Source of the DNA: Oleiagrimonas sp963821885
GTDB lineage: Bacteria > Pseudomonadota > Gammaproteobacteria > Xanthomonadales > Rhodanobacteraceae
Direction of reading: 5' to 3'
Length of the DNA: 64,000 nucleotides
Assembly: GCA_963821885.1 (NCBI GenBank)
Contig: CAWGFN010000001.1
Location: 62,001 to 126,000 of the forward strand
Shown here: one piece after another, positions 44,339 to 53,468 of the stretch
Numbering within the stretch: the first letter of the stretch is position 1
Layout: each line of letters opens with the position of its first letter
Made by a program: the position numbers and the translations under genes
The notes under the pieces: model-generated
The model's database searches: none
What the model was told of the DNA's origin: nothing
What the model saw: only the letters and a program-made list of their open reading frames with translations

Positions 44339-44770
44339 TCAGTTGGCGGCGTAGAAGGCGTGCTCGCCGATGGTGCGCACGCGATGCGTGGCCCACTTGG
44401 GCGAGATGCTGGTGGTGGCGAAGTGATCGGCACCGGGCACGACCATGACGCGATCGCTCTTGGGCAGGGTCCAGATGGCCATGCTCTCGCCGGCGATCTT
44501 CCATGCCTTGTTGAAGGCCTGAAGATTGGTGATGTCGAAGTTGGGCGACGTGGTGGTCAGCGCGAACTGGCGTGGCGCGCGCGTCACGTCGCAGATGGTA
44601 TCGCCATAGCGACCCTGTTCGCGGCGGCGCAGGGCTACCTCGGCGACGGCGAACTGACCGATCGTCGATTGGCCGCGGGCCTCCAGGTACACCGTCGTGG
44701 CCAGACAGGTCTGGTCCGCGAGATGGTGCGGAAGCATGGTGGTCAACCACAACAACCAGGCAAGTTTCAT
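44339..44770 (-). CDS. Cell-wall hydrolase of the SleB/Hydrolase_2 family
   Basis: A 143-residue protein with a short hydrophobic leader (LAWLLWLTTMLPHHLA). The Hydrolase_2 domain is complete: CLATTVYLEARGQS with the catalytic Glu, VAEVALRRREQGRYGDTICDV, and the C-terminal ADHFATTSISPKWA and HAFY. Family members cleave peptidoglycan glycan strands. Similar genes occur both in phages and as chromosomal housekeeping genes; no other phage gene is near, so the latter is assumed. It is closed by its own terminator. Confidence 0.86.
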   Translation of the reverse strand: MKLAWLLWLTTMLPHHLADQTCLATTVYLEARGQSTIGQFAVAEVALRRREQGRYGDTICDVTRAPRQFALTTTSPNFDITNLQAFNKAWKIAGESMAIWTLPKSDRVMVVPGADHFATTSISPKWATHRVRTIGEHAFYAAN

Positions 44771-45218
44771 TGTTGCATTCTCCTCAGGCCGTACACAGGT
44801 CCTCGAAGGCCCCTGCGCGCTTGAGCGACAGCCGCATCCGCGCGCTGCCGGTCGTTACCGTGTCGCGATGTGCATACACACACCGCAAGACGAACGCTGC
44901 ATTCCAGTGCAGCGCCGATCCGAAAAATCTTTTGTCAGGCGATAGCTCCGATGCGCGGCATATGGCGGAAGCGGATGGGTGGCTCCGCGCTTCGGTGTCC
45001 GCGTGTCGCGGACGTCAGGGTGGTACGGCACATGGGCCGCCGGGTCGCGCCAATCCGGAATCATCCGGTTCGTCGCGCTCGTTCGAATGCACGCGTTCTA
45101 CGGTCACCGTGCGTGCATCGACGGGGCAAATGTAGTGTCGCTTCGCAGTCAAGTCAATCTTTTGTGTACGAAATATTCATATTCCGTTAAATGCCGACGG
45201 TGCCCCACGCCCCTGGAT
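44771..45218. other. Gene-free region between the hydrolase and ygfZ
   Basis: About 450 bases without a supported gene. Open frames on the plus strand look like shadows. The part 45148-45190 is clearly AT-rich for this genome (includes GAAATATTCATATTCC). AATCTTTTGT occurs twice as a direct repeat (44926-44935 and 45156-45165). The hydrolase promoter probably lies in the left part; no terminator for ygfZ was recognised. Confidence 0.55.
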
Positions 45219-46046
45219 TCATGCATCGAATCGCTTCACCAGCGTGATGCCGTGGACATGTTCGAGCGATGCACCGTCCAGTCGTGCGACCACGCGCTCA
45301 TGGGCCACCGCGAGCGCTTCGTGACCGTCACCGGCATCGACGGCATCGAGCACGTCGATGGACATCGCCTCGGCCGCTTGGTTCGCCGCGGGGGCTTCCA
45401 GCGTCATGCGTCCAGTCATGAACGGTTCGGGTGCGCGCAGGTGCACCAGGGCGTTCTTGTGCCCGCCGAGATAATGCAGGCGCGCGGCGATCTCCTGTCC
45501 CGGGAAACACCCTTTCTTCAGGTTGATCGCGCCCAGGCGACGCAGGCCGAGTGCCGGCGGAAGGAACGTGTCCAGGCAGGCATCGGGCAGCCACGGCTCG
45601 CCGTGCCGGATGGCTTCGAGGCGCCAGGCGCCATCGTCTTCGGCAGTGGCGGGCACGACCAGGCTGCGCTCGCCGAACCCGAAGACGAGGGCATCGGATC
45701 GCTGTTCGATCGCGTAAGCGGGGCATGACGGTCCACCGCCGGGCAGGGCGGGCGGCCGTGCCGCCACCGTGACGCGGGAACGGAACACGTAGCGACCGAG
45801 CTGCTGGGCCATGACCGCAGCGTCGCCGCCCCGCAGGCAGGCGACAAGCACGTCGTCATGGGTGCGCGCCAGATGGAACAGGTAGCGGACGCGACCGCGG
45901 GCATCGAGCCACGCGCTCCATTGCCAGTGGCCCGTCTGCAGGGAAAGCACGTCGCTGGTGAACTGCGCATGCGCGAAGGTCAGTGCATCGGTGCCTTCGA
46001 GCGTCAGCAGGCCCGCGTGGACGGATAGGGTGTCGGATCGATTCAT
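45219..46046 (-). CDS. ygfZ: Folate-binding protein YgfZ (GcvT/CAF17 family)
   Basis: A 275-residue protein of the aminomethyltransferase fold that supports repair and assembly of iron-sulfur enzymes. The family signature KKGCFPGQEIAARLHYLG contains the conserved Cys. The N-terminal folate-binding fold is seen in LTLEGTDALTFAHAQFTSDV. The gene is divergent from the succinate dehydrogenase cluster, whose SdhB subunit carries three iron-sulfur centres; this supports a shared task but does not prove it. Confidence 0.92.
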   Translation of the reverse strand: MNRSDTLSVHAGLLTLEGTDALTFAHAQFTSDVLSLQTGHWQWSAWLDARGRVRYLFHLARTHDDVLVACLRGGDAAVMAQQLGRYVFRSRVTVAARPPALPGGGPSCPAYAIEQRSDALVFGFGERSLVVPATAEDDGAWRLEAIRHGEPWLPDACLDTFLPPALGLRRLGAINLKKGCFPGQEIAARLHYLGGHKNALVHLRAPEPFMTGRMTLEAPAANQAAEAMSIDVLDAVDAGDGHEALAVAHERVVARLDGASLEHVHGITLVKRFDA

Positions 46047-46156
46047 GCCGTGCTTCGCAACTGGTTGAATGGCGTGGGATCAGGGGCACGGTGCCGGTTG
46101 TCCGGCTTGTGCTGTTTCATGACAGGTATTAGGATTTTCGAGATTCATTCAAGCCC

Positions 46157-46321
46157 ATGAACGACACCAGCCCCACATCCTCCGATTCCCGCGAAGCCGA
46201 GCCCACGCCGTCCGCGACGGTGCCGGCCGTGCCGAAACCGGAGCTCCGGAATGAAAAGCCCCGTCTTGACCCGGTCCGCTACGGCGATTGGGAGAAGAAC
46301 GGGCGCTGCATCGATTTCTGA
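46157..46321 (+). CDS. Succinate dehydrogenase assembly factor 4-like protein (DUF1674)
   Basis: A 54-residue protein. After a variable Ser/Pro-rich N-terminus it ends in the DUF1674 signature RYGDWEKNGRCIDF. The eukaryotic member SDHAF4 binds flavinated SDHA before it joins the complex. It lies 66 bp upstream of sdhC and is clearly the first gene of the sdh cluster. Confidence 0.88.
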   Translation: MNDTSPTSSDSREAEPTPSATVPAVPKPELRNEKPRLDPVRYGDWEKNGRCIDF

Positions 46322-46387
46322 GCGCATGAACGTGGGGCCCGATCGGTGGGCGTGCTGACAATTTCACCTCATCCAAGGATAGCCACG

Positions 46388-46780
46388 ATGGCACAGAGCG
46401 GGCGACCTCTTTCTCCGCACCTCGGCATCTACCGCTGGCAGGTGCAGATGGTGACCTCGATCCTGCATCGCGCGACCGGCATCGCCCTGGCGGCCGGCAC
46501 GCTGCTGGTGCTGTGGGGATTGATGGCCCTGGCCAGCGGCTCGGGTCCCTGGGCTGACTTCACGGCCTTCGTCGGCGGCCCGTTCGGCCTGGTGTTGCTG
46601 CTGGGTTGGTCCTGGGCGCTGATGTACCACCTGTGCAACGGCATCCGGCACCTCCTGCAGGACGCCGGCCTGGGCTACGAGATTCCGCAGTTCGTGCGCT
46701 CCAGCTGGATGGCGGTGCTCGGCAGCGTGGTGCTGACGATCCTGATCTGGGTCTACCTGGCCGGTGGAGGTGTGCTGTGA
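46388..46780 (+). CDS. sdhC: Succinate dehydrogenase cytochrome b556 subunit
   Basis: A 130-residue membrane anchor with three helices. RPLSPHLGIYRWQVQMVTSILHR holds the quinone-site Ser/Arg residues, and WALMYHLCNGIRHLLQD carries the heme-ligand His. It is the first structural gene of sdhCDAB. Start ATG 46388 fits the family. The stop overlaps the GTG start of sdhD. Confidence 0.96.
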   Translation: MAQSGRPLSPHLGIYRWQVQMVTSILHRATGIALAAGTLLVLWGLMALASGSGPWADFTAFVGGPFGLVLLLGWSWALMYHLCNGIRHLLQDAGLGYEIPQFVRSSWMAVLGSVVLTILIWVYLAGGGVL

Positions 46781-47160
46781 GCGATCTGCGCAATCCCCTC
46801 AAGCGTGCCCGCGGCCTGGGCTCGGCCAAGTCGGGCGCCGGCCACTGGTGGCTGCAGCGGGTCACCGCGGTGGCCCTGGTGTTGCTGTCCATCTGGTTCG
46901 TGATCCAGATGCTCGCTTTGATCCACGCCGATTACGGATCCGCGCACCTGATGTTGTCGCGGCCCTGGAACGCGGCCCTGATGATCGCCTTCACCACGGC
47001 CATGTTCTGGCACATGCAGCTGGGCCTGCAGGTGGTGATCGAGGATTACGTGCACACCCGCTGGCTGGAGATCGGCCTGATGCTGGCGGTCAGGCTTCTG
47101 GCCGTCCTGTTCGCGATTGCCGCCGCTCTGGCGGTCCTGCGCATCGCCCTGGGGAGCTGA
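46777..47160 (+). CDS. sdhD: Succinate dehydrogenase membrane anchor subunit
   Basis: A 127-residue, three-helix subunit: HWWLQRVTAVALVLLSIWFVI, WNAALMIAFTTAMFWHMQLGLQVVIEDYVH (with the heme-side His and the quinone-site Asp-Tyr) and a final hydrophobic helix. It starts at GTG 46777, overlapping the sdhC stop by four bases (GTGA), the usual coupling for these subunits. Confidence 0.94.
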   Translation: MSDLRNPLKRARGLGSAKSGAGHWWLQRVTAVALVLLSIWFVIQMLALIHADYGSAHLMLSRPWNAALMIAFTTAMFWHMQLGLQVVIEDYVHTRWLEIGLMLAVRLLAVLFAIAAALAVLRIALGS

Positions 47161-47170
47161 AGGGATACCC

Positions 47171-48958
47171 ATGGAAAGCTACAAGATCCAGCAACACAAG
47201 TTCGACGTGATCGTGGTGGGCGCCGGTGGCGCCGGACTGCGCGCCACCTTCGGCCTGGCGCAGAAGGGCCTGAAGGCCGCCTGCGTGACCAAGGTCTTCC
47301 CGACCCGCTCGCACACCGTGGCCGCGCAGGGCGGCATCGCCGCCGCGCTGGGCAACATGGGCGAGGACGACTGGCGCTTCCATTTCTACGACACCATCAA
47401 GGGCGGCGACTGGCTCGGCGACCAGGATGCGATCGAGTACATGTGCAAGGAGGCCCCGGCCTCGGTGATCGAGCTGGAGCACTACGGCGTGCCGTTCTCG
47501 CGCACCGACGAGGGCAAGATCTACCAGCGCCCGTTCGGCGGCATGACCACGCATTACGGCAAGGGCACCGCGCAGCGCACCTGCGCCGCGGCCGACCGCA
47601 CCGGCCACGCCATGCTGCACACGCTGTACCAGCAGGCGCTGGCGCATGACGCGCAGTTCTTCATCGAATACTTCGCCACCGACCTGATCTTCGACGACGA
47701 GGGCGTGTGCCGCGGGGTGATGGCGCTGGACCTCAACGAGGGCACGCTGCACGTGTTCCGCGGCCAGGCCGTGGTGCTGGCGACCGGCGGCTACGGCCGC
47801 GCGTTCTTCTCGTGCACCTCGGCGCATACCTGCACCGGCGACGGCGGCGGCATGGTGCTGCGCGCCGGCCTGGCGCTGCAGGACCTGGAGTTCGTGCAGT
47901 TCCACCCGACCGGCATCTACGGCGCCGGCTGCCTGATCACCGAGGGCGTGCGCGGCGAGGGTGGTTACCTGACCAATTCCAAGGGCGAGCGCTTCATGGA
48001 GCGCTACGCGCCCAGCGCCAAGGACCTGGCCTCGCGCGACGTGGTCTCGCGCGCCGAGACCATCGAGATCCGCGAGGGCAGGGGCGTCGGCGAGGGTGCC
48101 GATCACATGCACCTGAACCTGATGCACCTGGGCCCGGAGGTCATCCACGAGCGCCTGCCGGGCATCGCCGAGACCGCGCGCATCTTCGCCGGCGTCGACG
48201 TGACCAAGGAGCCGATTCCGGTGTTGCCGACCGTGCACTACAACATGGGTGGCATTCCGACCAACTACCACGGCGAAGTCGTGCAGAAGCGCGGCGACGA
48301 TCCCGATGCCGTGGTGCCGGGACTGTTCGCCATCGGCGAGGCGGCCTGCGTGTCGGTGCACGGCGCCAACCGCCTGGGTTCGAACTCGCTGCTGGACCTG
48401 GTGGTGTTCGGACGCTCCGTGGCCAATCGCTGCGCCGAGATCATCAAGCCCGACAGCCCGCACAAGGATCTTCCGGCCAGTGCGCTGGACAAGGCGCTTT
48501 CGCGCTTTGACAAGCTGCGTCACGCCGACGGCGACACCCCGACCGCCGACATCCGCATGGACATGCAAAAGACCATGCAGGCCGACGCCGCGGTGTACCG
48601 CACGCAGGAAACGCTGCAGCAAGGCTGCGAAAAGATCTCCAAGGTGCACGCCTCGTTCGAGAACGTGCGTGTGAGCGACCGTTCCATGGTGTGGAACTCG
48701 GATCTGGTCGAGACGATGGAGCTGGCCAACCTGCTCGACCAGGCCGTGGCCACCATGCACTCGGCCGAGCAGCGCAAGGAATCGCGCGGCGCCCACGCGC
48801 GCGAGGATTTCCCCGATCGCGACGATGCCGAGTGGATGAAGCACACCCTGGTGTGGGTCGACGACAAGGGCAAGCCGCGTTTCGACTTCCGACCGGTGCA
48901 CATGAACACGCTCACCGACGAGGTCGAGACCGTGCCGCCGAAGAAGCGCGTGTATTGA
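47171..48958 (+). CDS. sdhA: Succinate dehydrogenase flavoprotein subunit
   Basis: A 595-residue subunit oxidising succinate to fumarate. VIVVGAGGAGLRA binds FAD; the covalent FAD link is His48 in TRSHTVAAQGG. FVQFHPTGI, RGEGGYLTN and the catalytic Arg in SRAETIEIREG form the substrate site, and GEAACVSVHGANRLGSNSLLD completes FAD binding. It lies 10 bp after sdhD. The insertion of FAD is assisted by SdhE, encoded at 62293, and perhaps by the SDHAF4-like protein. Confidence 0.98.
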   Translation: MESYKIQQHKFDVIVVGAGGAGLRATFGLAQKGLKAACVTKVFPTRSHTVAAQGGIAAALGNMGEDDWRFHFYDTIKGGDWLGDQDAIEYMCKEAPASVIELEHYGVPFSRTDEGKIYQRPFGGMTTHYGKGTAQRTCAAADRTGHAMLHTLYQQALAHDAQFFIEYFATDLIFDDEGVCRGVMALDLNEGTLHVFRGQAVVLATGGYGRAFFSCTSAHTCTGDGGGMVLRAGLALQDLEFVQFHPTGIYGAGCLITEGVRGEGGYLTNSKGERFMERYAPSAKDLASRDVVSRAETIEIREGRGVGEGADHMHLNLMHLGPEVIHERLPGIAETARIFAGVDVTKEPIPVLPTVHYNMGGIPTNYHGEVVQKRGDDPDAVVPGLFAIGEAACVSVHGANRLGSNSLLDLVVFGRSVANRCAEIIKPDSPHKDLPASALDKALSRFDKLRHADGDTPTADIRMDMQKTMQADAAVYRTQETLQQGCEKISKVHASFENVRVSDRSMVWNSDLVETMELANLLDQAVATMHSAEQRKESRGAHAREDFPDRDDAEWMKHTLVWVDDKGKPRFDFRPVHMNTLTDEVETVPPKKRVY

Positions 48959-48963
48959 TAGCT

Positions 48964-48985
48964 GGGAATCGGGGATCGGGAATGG
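48964..48985. repeat. GGGAATCGGG-type intergenic repeat
   Basis: Between sdhA and sdhB the sequence reads GGGAATCGGG-GATCGGGAATGG, about three imperfect 7-8 base units. Runs of this kind are widespread between genes in xanthomonads as I recall. A CCGATTCC a few bases downstream could pair with it in RNA. Confidence 0.6.
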
Positions 48986-49048
48986 AAAAGCCGATTCCGC
49001 TCCGAGTTCGCCGCCGCTGAACATTCAACCCGAAATCCGGAACACGAC

Positions 49049-49834
49049 ATGGCCGAGTTCAAGCTACCGAAAAACTCCAGGATCCAGAAGGGCAGGCACC
49101 ACGCGGCGAAGGACGCGAAGAAGCCGCGTACCTTCAAGATCTACCGCTGGAGTCCGGACGACGGGCAGAACCCGCGCACGGACACCTACGAGGTGGACAT
49201 GGCCAGCTGCGGGCCGATGGTCCTGGACGCCCTGCTGAAGATCAAGAACGAGATCGATCCGACGCTGACCCTGCGCCGCTCCTGCCGCGAAGGCATCTGC
49301 GGCAGCTGCGCGATGAACATCGACGGCACCAACACGCTGGCCTGCACCAAGGCCATCGAGGATTGCGGCAATGGCGAGGTCGCCATCTATCCGCTGCCGC
49401 ACATGCCGGTGGTCAAGGACCTGGTGCCCGACCTGACGCACTTCTATGCGCAGTTCGCCTCGATCAAGCCGTGGCTGCGCACGCAGAGCCCGGCGCCCTC
49501 CGACGCCGAGCGCCTGCAATCCCCGGAAGACCGCAAGAAGCTGGACGGCCTGTACGAGTGCATCCTCTGCGCGTGCTGTTCGACCAGTTGCCCCAGCTAC
49601 TGGTGGAACGGCGACAAGTACCTGGGCCCGGCCATCCTGCTGCAGGCCTACCGCTGGATCGCCGATTCGCGCGACGAGGACACCGGCGAACGCCTGGACG
49701 ACCTGGAAGACCCGTTCAAGCTGTATCGCTGCCATACCATCATGAACTGCGCGCGGACCTGCCCGAAGGGCCTCAATCCGGCCAAGGCCATCGCCGAGAT
49801 CAAGAAGCTGATCGTCGAGCGCCGCTCGGCCTGA
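49049..49834 (+). CDS. sdhB: Succinate dehydrogenase iron-sulfur subunit
   Basis: A 261-residue subunit. The 2Fe-2S centre is in SCREGICGSCAMNIDG with a fourth Cys in TLACTK; the 4Fe-4S and 3Fe-4S centres are in CILCACCSTSCPSYWW and CRTCPKG-type segments (MNCARTCPKGLNP). It is the last gene of the operon, and a strong terminator follows 25 bp downstream. Start ATG 49049 is the only good choice. The N-terminus is a basic extension (RIQKGRHHAAKDAKK). Confidence 0.98.
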   Translation: MAEFKLPKNSRIQKGRHHAAKDAKKPRTFKIYRWSPDDGQNPRTDTYEVDMASCGPMVLDALLKIKNEIDPTLTLRRSCREGICGSCAMNIDGTNTLACTKAIEDCGNGEVAIYPLPHMPVVKDLVPDLTHFYAQFASIKPWLRTQSPAPSDAERLQSPEDRKKLDGLYECILCACCSTSCPSYWWNGDKYLGPAILLQAYRWIADSRDEDTGERLDDLEDPFKLYRCHTIMNCARTCPKGLNPAKAIAEIKKLIVERRSA

Positions 49835-49859
49835 TGCGTCCCGGCCACGCGTGATCGCG

Positions 49860-49892
49860 ACGCCCGATCGGTGCATGCCGGTCGGGCGTTTT
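49860..49892 (+). terminator. Rho-independent terminator of the sdh operon
   Basis: A 12-bp stem (49860-49871 with 49878-49889, one G-T pair) with a TGCATG loop, followed by TTTTC. It lies 25 bases after the sdhB stop codon. Confidence 0.9.
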
Positions 49893-49955
49893 CGTCTGCG
49901 TGTCCGGCGCCCGACATGCGCGGCGGCGGTTCCCGTGCGGATGCGTCAGCGTTAT

Positions 49956-49973
49956 ATTTGGATCGATCCAAAT
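49956..49973 (+). promoter_or_regulatory. LacI-family operator upstream of the first GH92 gene
   Basis: ATTTGGATCGATCCAAAT is a perfect 18-bp palindrome with a central CG, the typical layout of LacI-family sites. It ends 46 bases before ATG 50020. Two very similar palindromes sit around the LacI-family gene at 59.7 kb. Confidence 0.78.
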
Positions 49974-50019
49974 GCCATGCCCGAACACGCGGCACCACCC
50001 ACTATCCAGGGAGATCGAC

Positions 50020-53000
50020 ATGTCGAGGCAGTATGCACGGGCCTGGCGCGCACAGCGCAGGGCGGGAAGCCGCCGCATGGCGATCTGGACACGATGTGTC
50101 GCCATGCTGGCGTGGGGGCTGTGCCTGACCGCCCATGCTTCGGTAAATCAATCAGATACCGGCACTTTCTTCACATCGTTCGAGGATGGGCAAGCGCAGC
50201 CTGTCTCCGCCACGGCCGCAGCGACGCTCAGGGTGCAGCGTGTCGGGGGACCTGCCGCCGACGAGGTGCTCGTCGACCGCCCCGGGGTCGGATTCGACGG
50301 CACGCACGCGTTGCGCTACGGGGCACGTGAAGCCTCGGGGCAACCGCTTCGGCGCACGCTTTTCAACGTGCATGTGCCGGTGGGCGCGCATACCCATCTG
50401 ACCTGGAAAGTGTTCCCGGCCCGGGCGCAGGGGCCGGATCCGCAGTCAGCGCAGCACGTCATCGTCGACCTGCGCTTCAGCGACGGTTCGCGATTGTCCA
50501 CGCTGGGTGCGCGCGACCAGCACCGGGTGCGCTACACGGCGCGCGACGAGGGTGGCGCGCGTATGCTCTATCCGGACCAGTGGAACGCCATCGACGTCGA
50601 TCTCCCGACCGTGGCGCGTGGCAAGGTCGTCACCGCGATCGAGATCGTGGCGCAGCCGCCGGCGGGCAATGCGGCGTTCCATGGTTACATCGATGACATC
50701 CGCATTGGCGCGCTGCACCGGCCGCATCCCGCATCGCCCAGCGCGTACGTCGACACGCGGCGCGGCAGCCACTCCAACTACAATTTCTCGCGCGGCAACA
50801 CCTTTCCCGCGACGGCCGTGCCGCACGGCTTCAACTTCTGGACGCCGACCACCCGCGCCGGCTCGAACTGGATCTACCAGTACCAGGAAGGCAACGACGC
50901 GCGGAATCGTCCGCGCATCCAGGCGTTCTCGCTCAGCCACGAGCCCAGCCCGTGGATGGGCGACCGCCAGACCTTCCAGGTGATGCCGGCGATGGTGGCG
51001 CACGGCGCGCCGCCGCTGGATCGCAAGCAACGTGCGCTGGCCTTCAGCCACGATCACGAGACGGCGCGGCCGTACCTCTACAGCGTGCGGTTCGACGACG
51101 GCATCGAGGCGGCGATGACGCCCAGCGACCACGCGGCGTTGATGCGCTTTCGCTTTCCCGGCGCGCATGCGCAGCTGGTGTTCGACAACGTCAACGATCA
51201 TGGCGGCATCACCCTCGACCCTGGGCATGGTGCGATCCAGGGCTTTTCCGATGTCGCCAGCCGACTCTCGACCGGTGCGACGCGCCTGTTCTTCTACGCC
51301 AACTTCGATCGTCCGGTGCGCGCGAGCGGGCATCTGACGGGGCGCGGCCGGGATCATGTGGCGGCCTGGTACGGCTTCGCGCTGGACGATTCGCGCACGG
51401 TGACGATGCGCATCGGCACCTCGTTGATCAGCGTGGAGCAGGCCAGACGCAACCTGGATCGCGAGATCCCGTCGGGCACCCGTTTCGAGCAGGTGCAGGC
51501 CGCCGCTCGCCGGCGCTGGGACGCCTTGCTCGGCCGCGTCGAGGTGCCGGGCGCCTCCTATCGCGACAAGGTCACGCTGTATTCCAACCTGTATCGCCTG
51601 TTCCTGTATCCGAACGAGGCGTTCGAGAACGTCGGCACCGCGGCGAAGCCCGACGAGCGCTACGCCAGCCCGTTCTCGCCGCCGGTGGGCGCGAACACGC
51701 CGACGCATACCGGCGCGCGCCTCGTGAAGGGGCGGCCGTACGTCAACAACGGCTTCTGGGACACCTACCGCACCGCCTGGCCGGCCTACGTGCTGCTGAC
51801 GCCGCGCGAGGCGGGGCGGATGATCGACGGCTTCGTGCAGCAGTACCGCGATGGTGGCTGGATCGCGCGCTGGTCGTCGCCGGGCTACGCCGACCTGATG
51901 GTCGGCACCAGCGCCGACGTGGCGTTCGCCGACGCCTGGAACAAGGGCGTGCATAACTTCGACGTGCGCAGCTTCTACCAGGCTGCCCTGAAGGACGCGG
52001 CCGTGGTCAGCCCGGTGCCCGGCGCGGGCCGCAAGGGCATGGCGCGTTCGATCTTCACCGGCTACACGGCCACCGACACGGACGAAGGCTTTTCCTGGTC
52101 GATGGCCGGCTATCTCAACGACTTCGGTCTGGCGGAACTGGCCCGGAAGCTCGCCAAGCATCCGCCGAAGAACGATCCGTACGCGGCGCACTACGCCGAC
52201 GATGCGCATTATTTCGAAAGCCGGGCGCTGGGCTACGTGCACCTGTTCGATGCGGCCACCGGATTCTTCGTCGGTCGCAAGCCGAATGGCGATTGGCGCA
52301 TCGACGCCGCGCATTTCGATCCCTACGCCTGGGGCGGCGACTACACCGAGACCAATGCATGGGGCATGGCGTTCGACGCCGTGCAGGACGGCCAGGGGCT
52401 GGCCCATCTCTACGGCGGCCGCGCCGGTCTGGCGGAGAAACTGGACGCCTTTTTCGACGCGCCGACGATTTACCATGTCGGCGCCTATGGCGGCATCATC
52501 CACGAGATGCGCGAGGCGCACGAAGTGCGCATGGGCCAGTACGGTCACAGCAACCAGCCGTCGCACGCGATCCTGTACATGTACGACGTCGCCGGCCAGC
52601 CGTGGAAGACGCAGGACAAGGTGCGCGACGCGTTGTCGCGCCTGTACAACGGCAGCGCCATCGGCCAGGGCTACCCCGGCGACGAGGACAACGGCGAGAT
52701 GTCGGCGTGGTACGTGTTCAGCGCGGCCGGCTTCTACCCGCTGCGCGTGGGCACGCCGACCTATGCCATCGGCGCGCCGTATTTCCCGGAGATGATCATC
52801 CACCTGGAGAACGGCAGGCGCATCGTCATCCATGCGCCCGGCGTGAGCGATCGCAATCGCTACATCCAGTCGCTGATGCTGAATGGCAAGCCGTACGACA
52901 AGGCCTGGTTGCGTCATGCCGACCTGGTCGATGGCGCCACGCTGGATTTCCGCATGGGTCCGCATCCCTCGCGCTGGGGCGCCGCGCCGGAGGACGCGCT

Positions 53001-53442
53001 GCCGTCCATCACGCGCGTGGGCTCGGCACCACGCCCGATGGTCGATCTGATCGACGCCCTGCATGCCACGGTGTCCCTCGACGGCGACGTGGCCGCGTCC
53101 AAGCCCCTGGTCGACGATTCCTCGGCCACGGACGCGCGCCTGGGTCGCGGAAAGGCCGGCGTCGACGTGCGCTTCGATCGCGCGCGGCGCGTGCTGATGT
53201 ACACGCTGACGTCGGCGCAGGATCCGCGCGACATGCCGTCGTCATGGCAGCTGCTCGGTTCGAATGACGGTCGGCACTGGACGGTGCTGGATGCGCGGCG
53301 GGGCATCGCTTTTCGCTGGCCACGCCAGACCCGCGCCTTCGGTGTGGGCCGGGCGGGCTCGCATCGGTACTACCGCCTGCTGCTGTCGTCCACGGCGAAA
53401 GGCAGCGCGATGGCGCAGGTCGAGTTGCTCGGGTATCCCTGA
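50020..53442 (+). CDS. GH92 alpha-mannosidase-like protein with Gln at the catalytic-acid position
   Basis: A 1140-residue exported protein. The signal peptide ends near residue 41 (LCLTAHAS). Residues about 48-235 form a beta domain resembling galactose-binding modules. The GH92 catalytic region follows, from YVDTRRGSHSNYNFSRGN to GEMSAWYVFSAAGFYP. The conserved acid motif N-E-P-S-H reads NQPSHA, with Gln846 in place of Glu. The base motif is GDEDNGEM, so its Asp residues remain. The C-terminal ~120 residues look like a discoidin-type module (MPSSWQLLGSNDG). I recall one characterised GH92 with this Glu-to-Gln change that hydrolyses mannose-1-phosphate diesters. ATG 50020 has ribosome site AGGGAGAT. 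Confidence 0.9.
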   Translation: MSRQYARAWRAQRRAGSRRMAIWTRCVAMLAWGLCLTAHASVNQSDTGTFFTSFEDGQAQPVSATAAATLRVQRVGGPAADEVLVDRPGVGFDGTHALRYGAREASGQPLRRTLFNVHVPVGAHTHLTWKVFPARAQGPDPQSAQHVIVDLRFSDGSRLSTLGARDQHRVRYTARDEGGARMLYPDQWNAIDVDLPTVARGKVVTAIEIVAQPPAGNAAFHGYIDDIRIGALHRPHPASPSAYVDTRRGSHSNYNFSRGNTFPATAVPHGFNFWTPTTRAGSNWIYQYQEGNDARNRPRIQAFSLSHEPSPWMGDRQTFQVMPAMVAHGAPPLDRKQRALAFSHDHETARPYLYSVRFDDGIEAAMTPSDHAALMRFRFPGAHAQLVFDNVNDHGGITLDPGHGAIQGFSDVASRLSTGATRLFFYANFDRPVRASGHLTGRGRDHVAAWYGFALDDSRTVTMRIGTSLISVEQARRNLDREIPSGTRFEQVQAAARRRWDALLGRVEVPGASYRDKVTLYSNLYRLFLYPNEAFENVGTAAKPDERYASPFSPPVGANTPTHTGARLVKGRPYVNNGFWDTYRTAWPAYVLLTPREAGRMIDGFVQQYRDGGWIARWSSPGYADLMVGTSADVAFADAWNKGVHNFDVRSFYQAALKDAAVVSPVPGAGRKGMARSIFTGYTATDTDEGFSWSMAGYLNDFGLAELARKLAKHPPKNDPYAAHYADDAHYFESRALGYVHLFDAATGFFVGRKPNGDWRIDAAHFDPYAWGGDYTETNAWGMAFDAVQDGQGLAHLYGGRAGLAEKLDAFFDAPTIYHVGAYGGIIHEMREAHEVRMGQYGHSNQPSHAILYMYDVAGQPWKTQDKVRDALSRLYNGSAIGQGYPGDEDNGEMSAWYVFSAAGFYPLRVGTPTYAIGAPYFPEMIIHLENGRRIVIHAPGVSDRNRYIQSLMLNGKPYDKAWLRHADLVDGATLDFRMGPHPSRWGAAPEDALPSITRVGSAPRPMVDLIDALHATVSLDGDVAASKPLVDDSSATDARLGRGKAGVDVRFDRARRVLMYTLTSAQDPRDMPSSWQLLGSNDGRHWTVLDARRGIAFRWPRQTRAFGVGRAGSHRYYRLLLSSTAKGSAMAQVELLGYP

Positions 53443-53468
53443 CGCGTGACCGGGCGCCGTGAGCCGGC

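Noticed and set aside
44339..44770. Prophage remnant suggested by the cell-wall hydrolase
   Set aside because: No other phage gene, integrase or attachment repeat nearby; the family is also chromosomal.
48360..48395. tRNA-like GGTTCGAAC segment inside sdhA (similar one near 53256 in GH92)
   Set aside because: Isolated T-arm-like string within conserved coding sequence; no acceptor or anticodon arms.
47090..49024. 644-codon ORF antisense to sdhA
   Set aside because: Shadow; sdhA is unmistakable on the other strand.
50446..53064. 872-codon ORF antisense to the first GH92 gene
   Set aside because: No motif, low-complexity shadow; the plus strand encodes a complete GH92 catalytic region.
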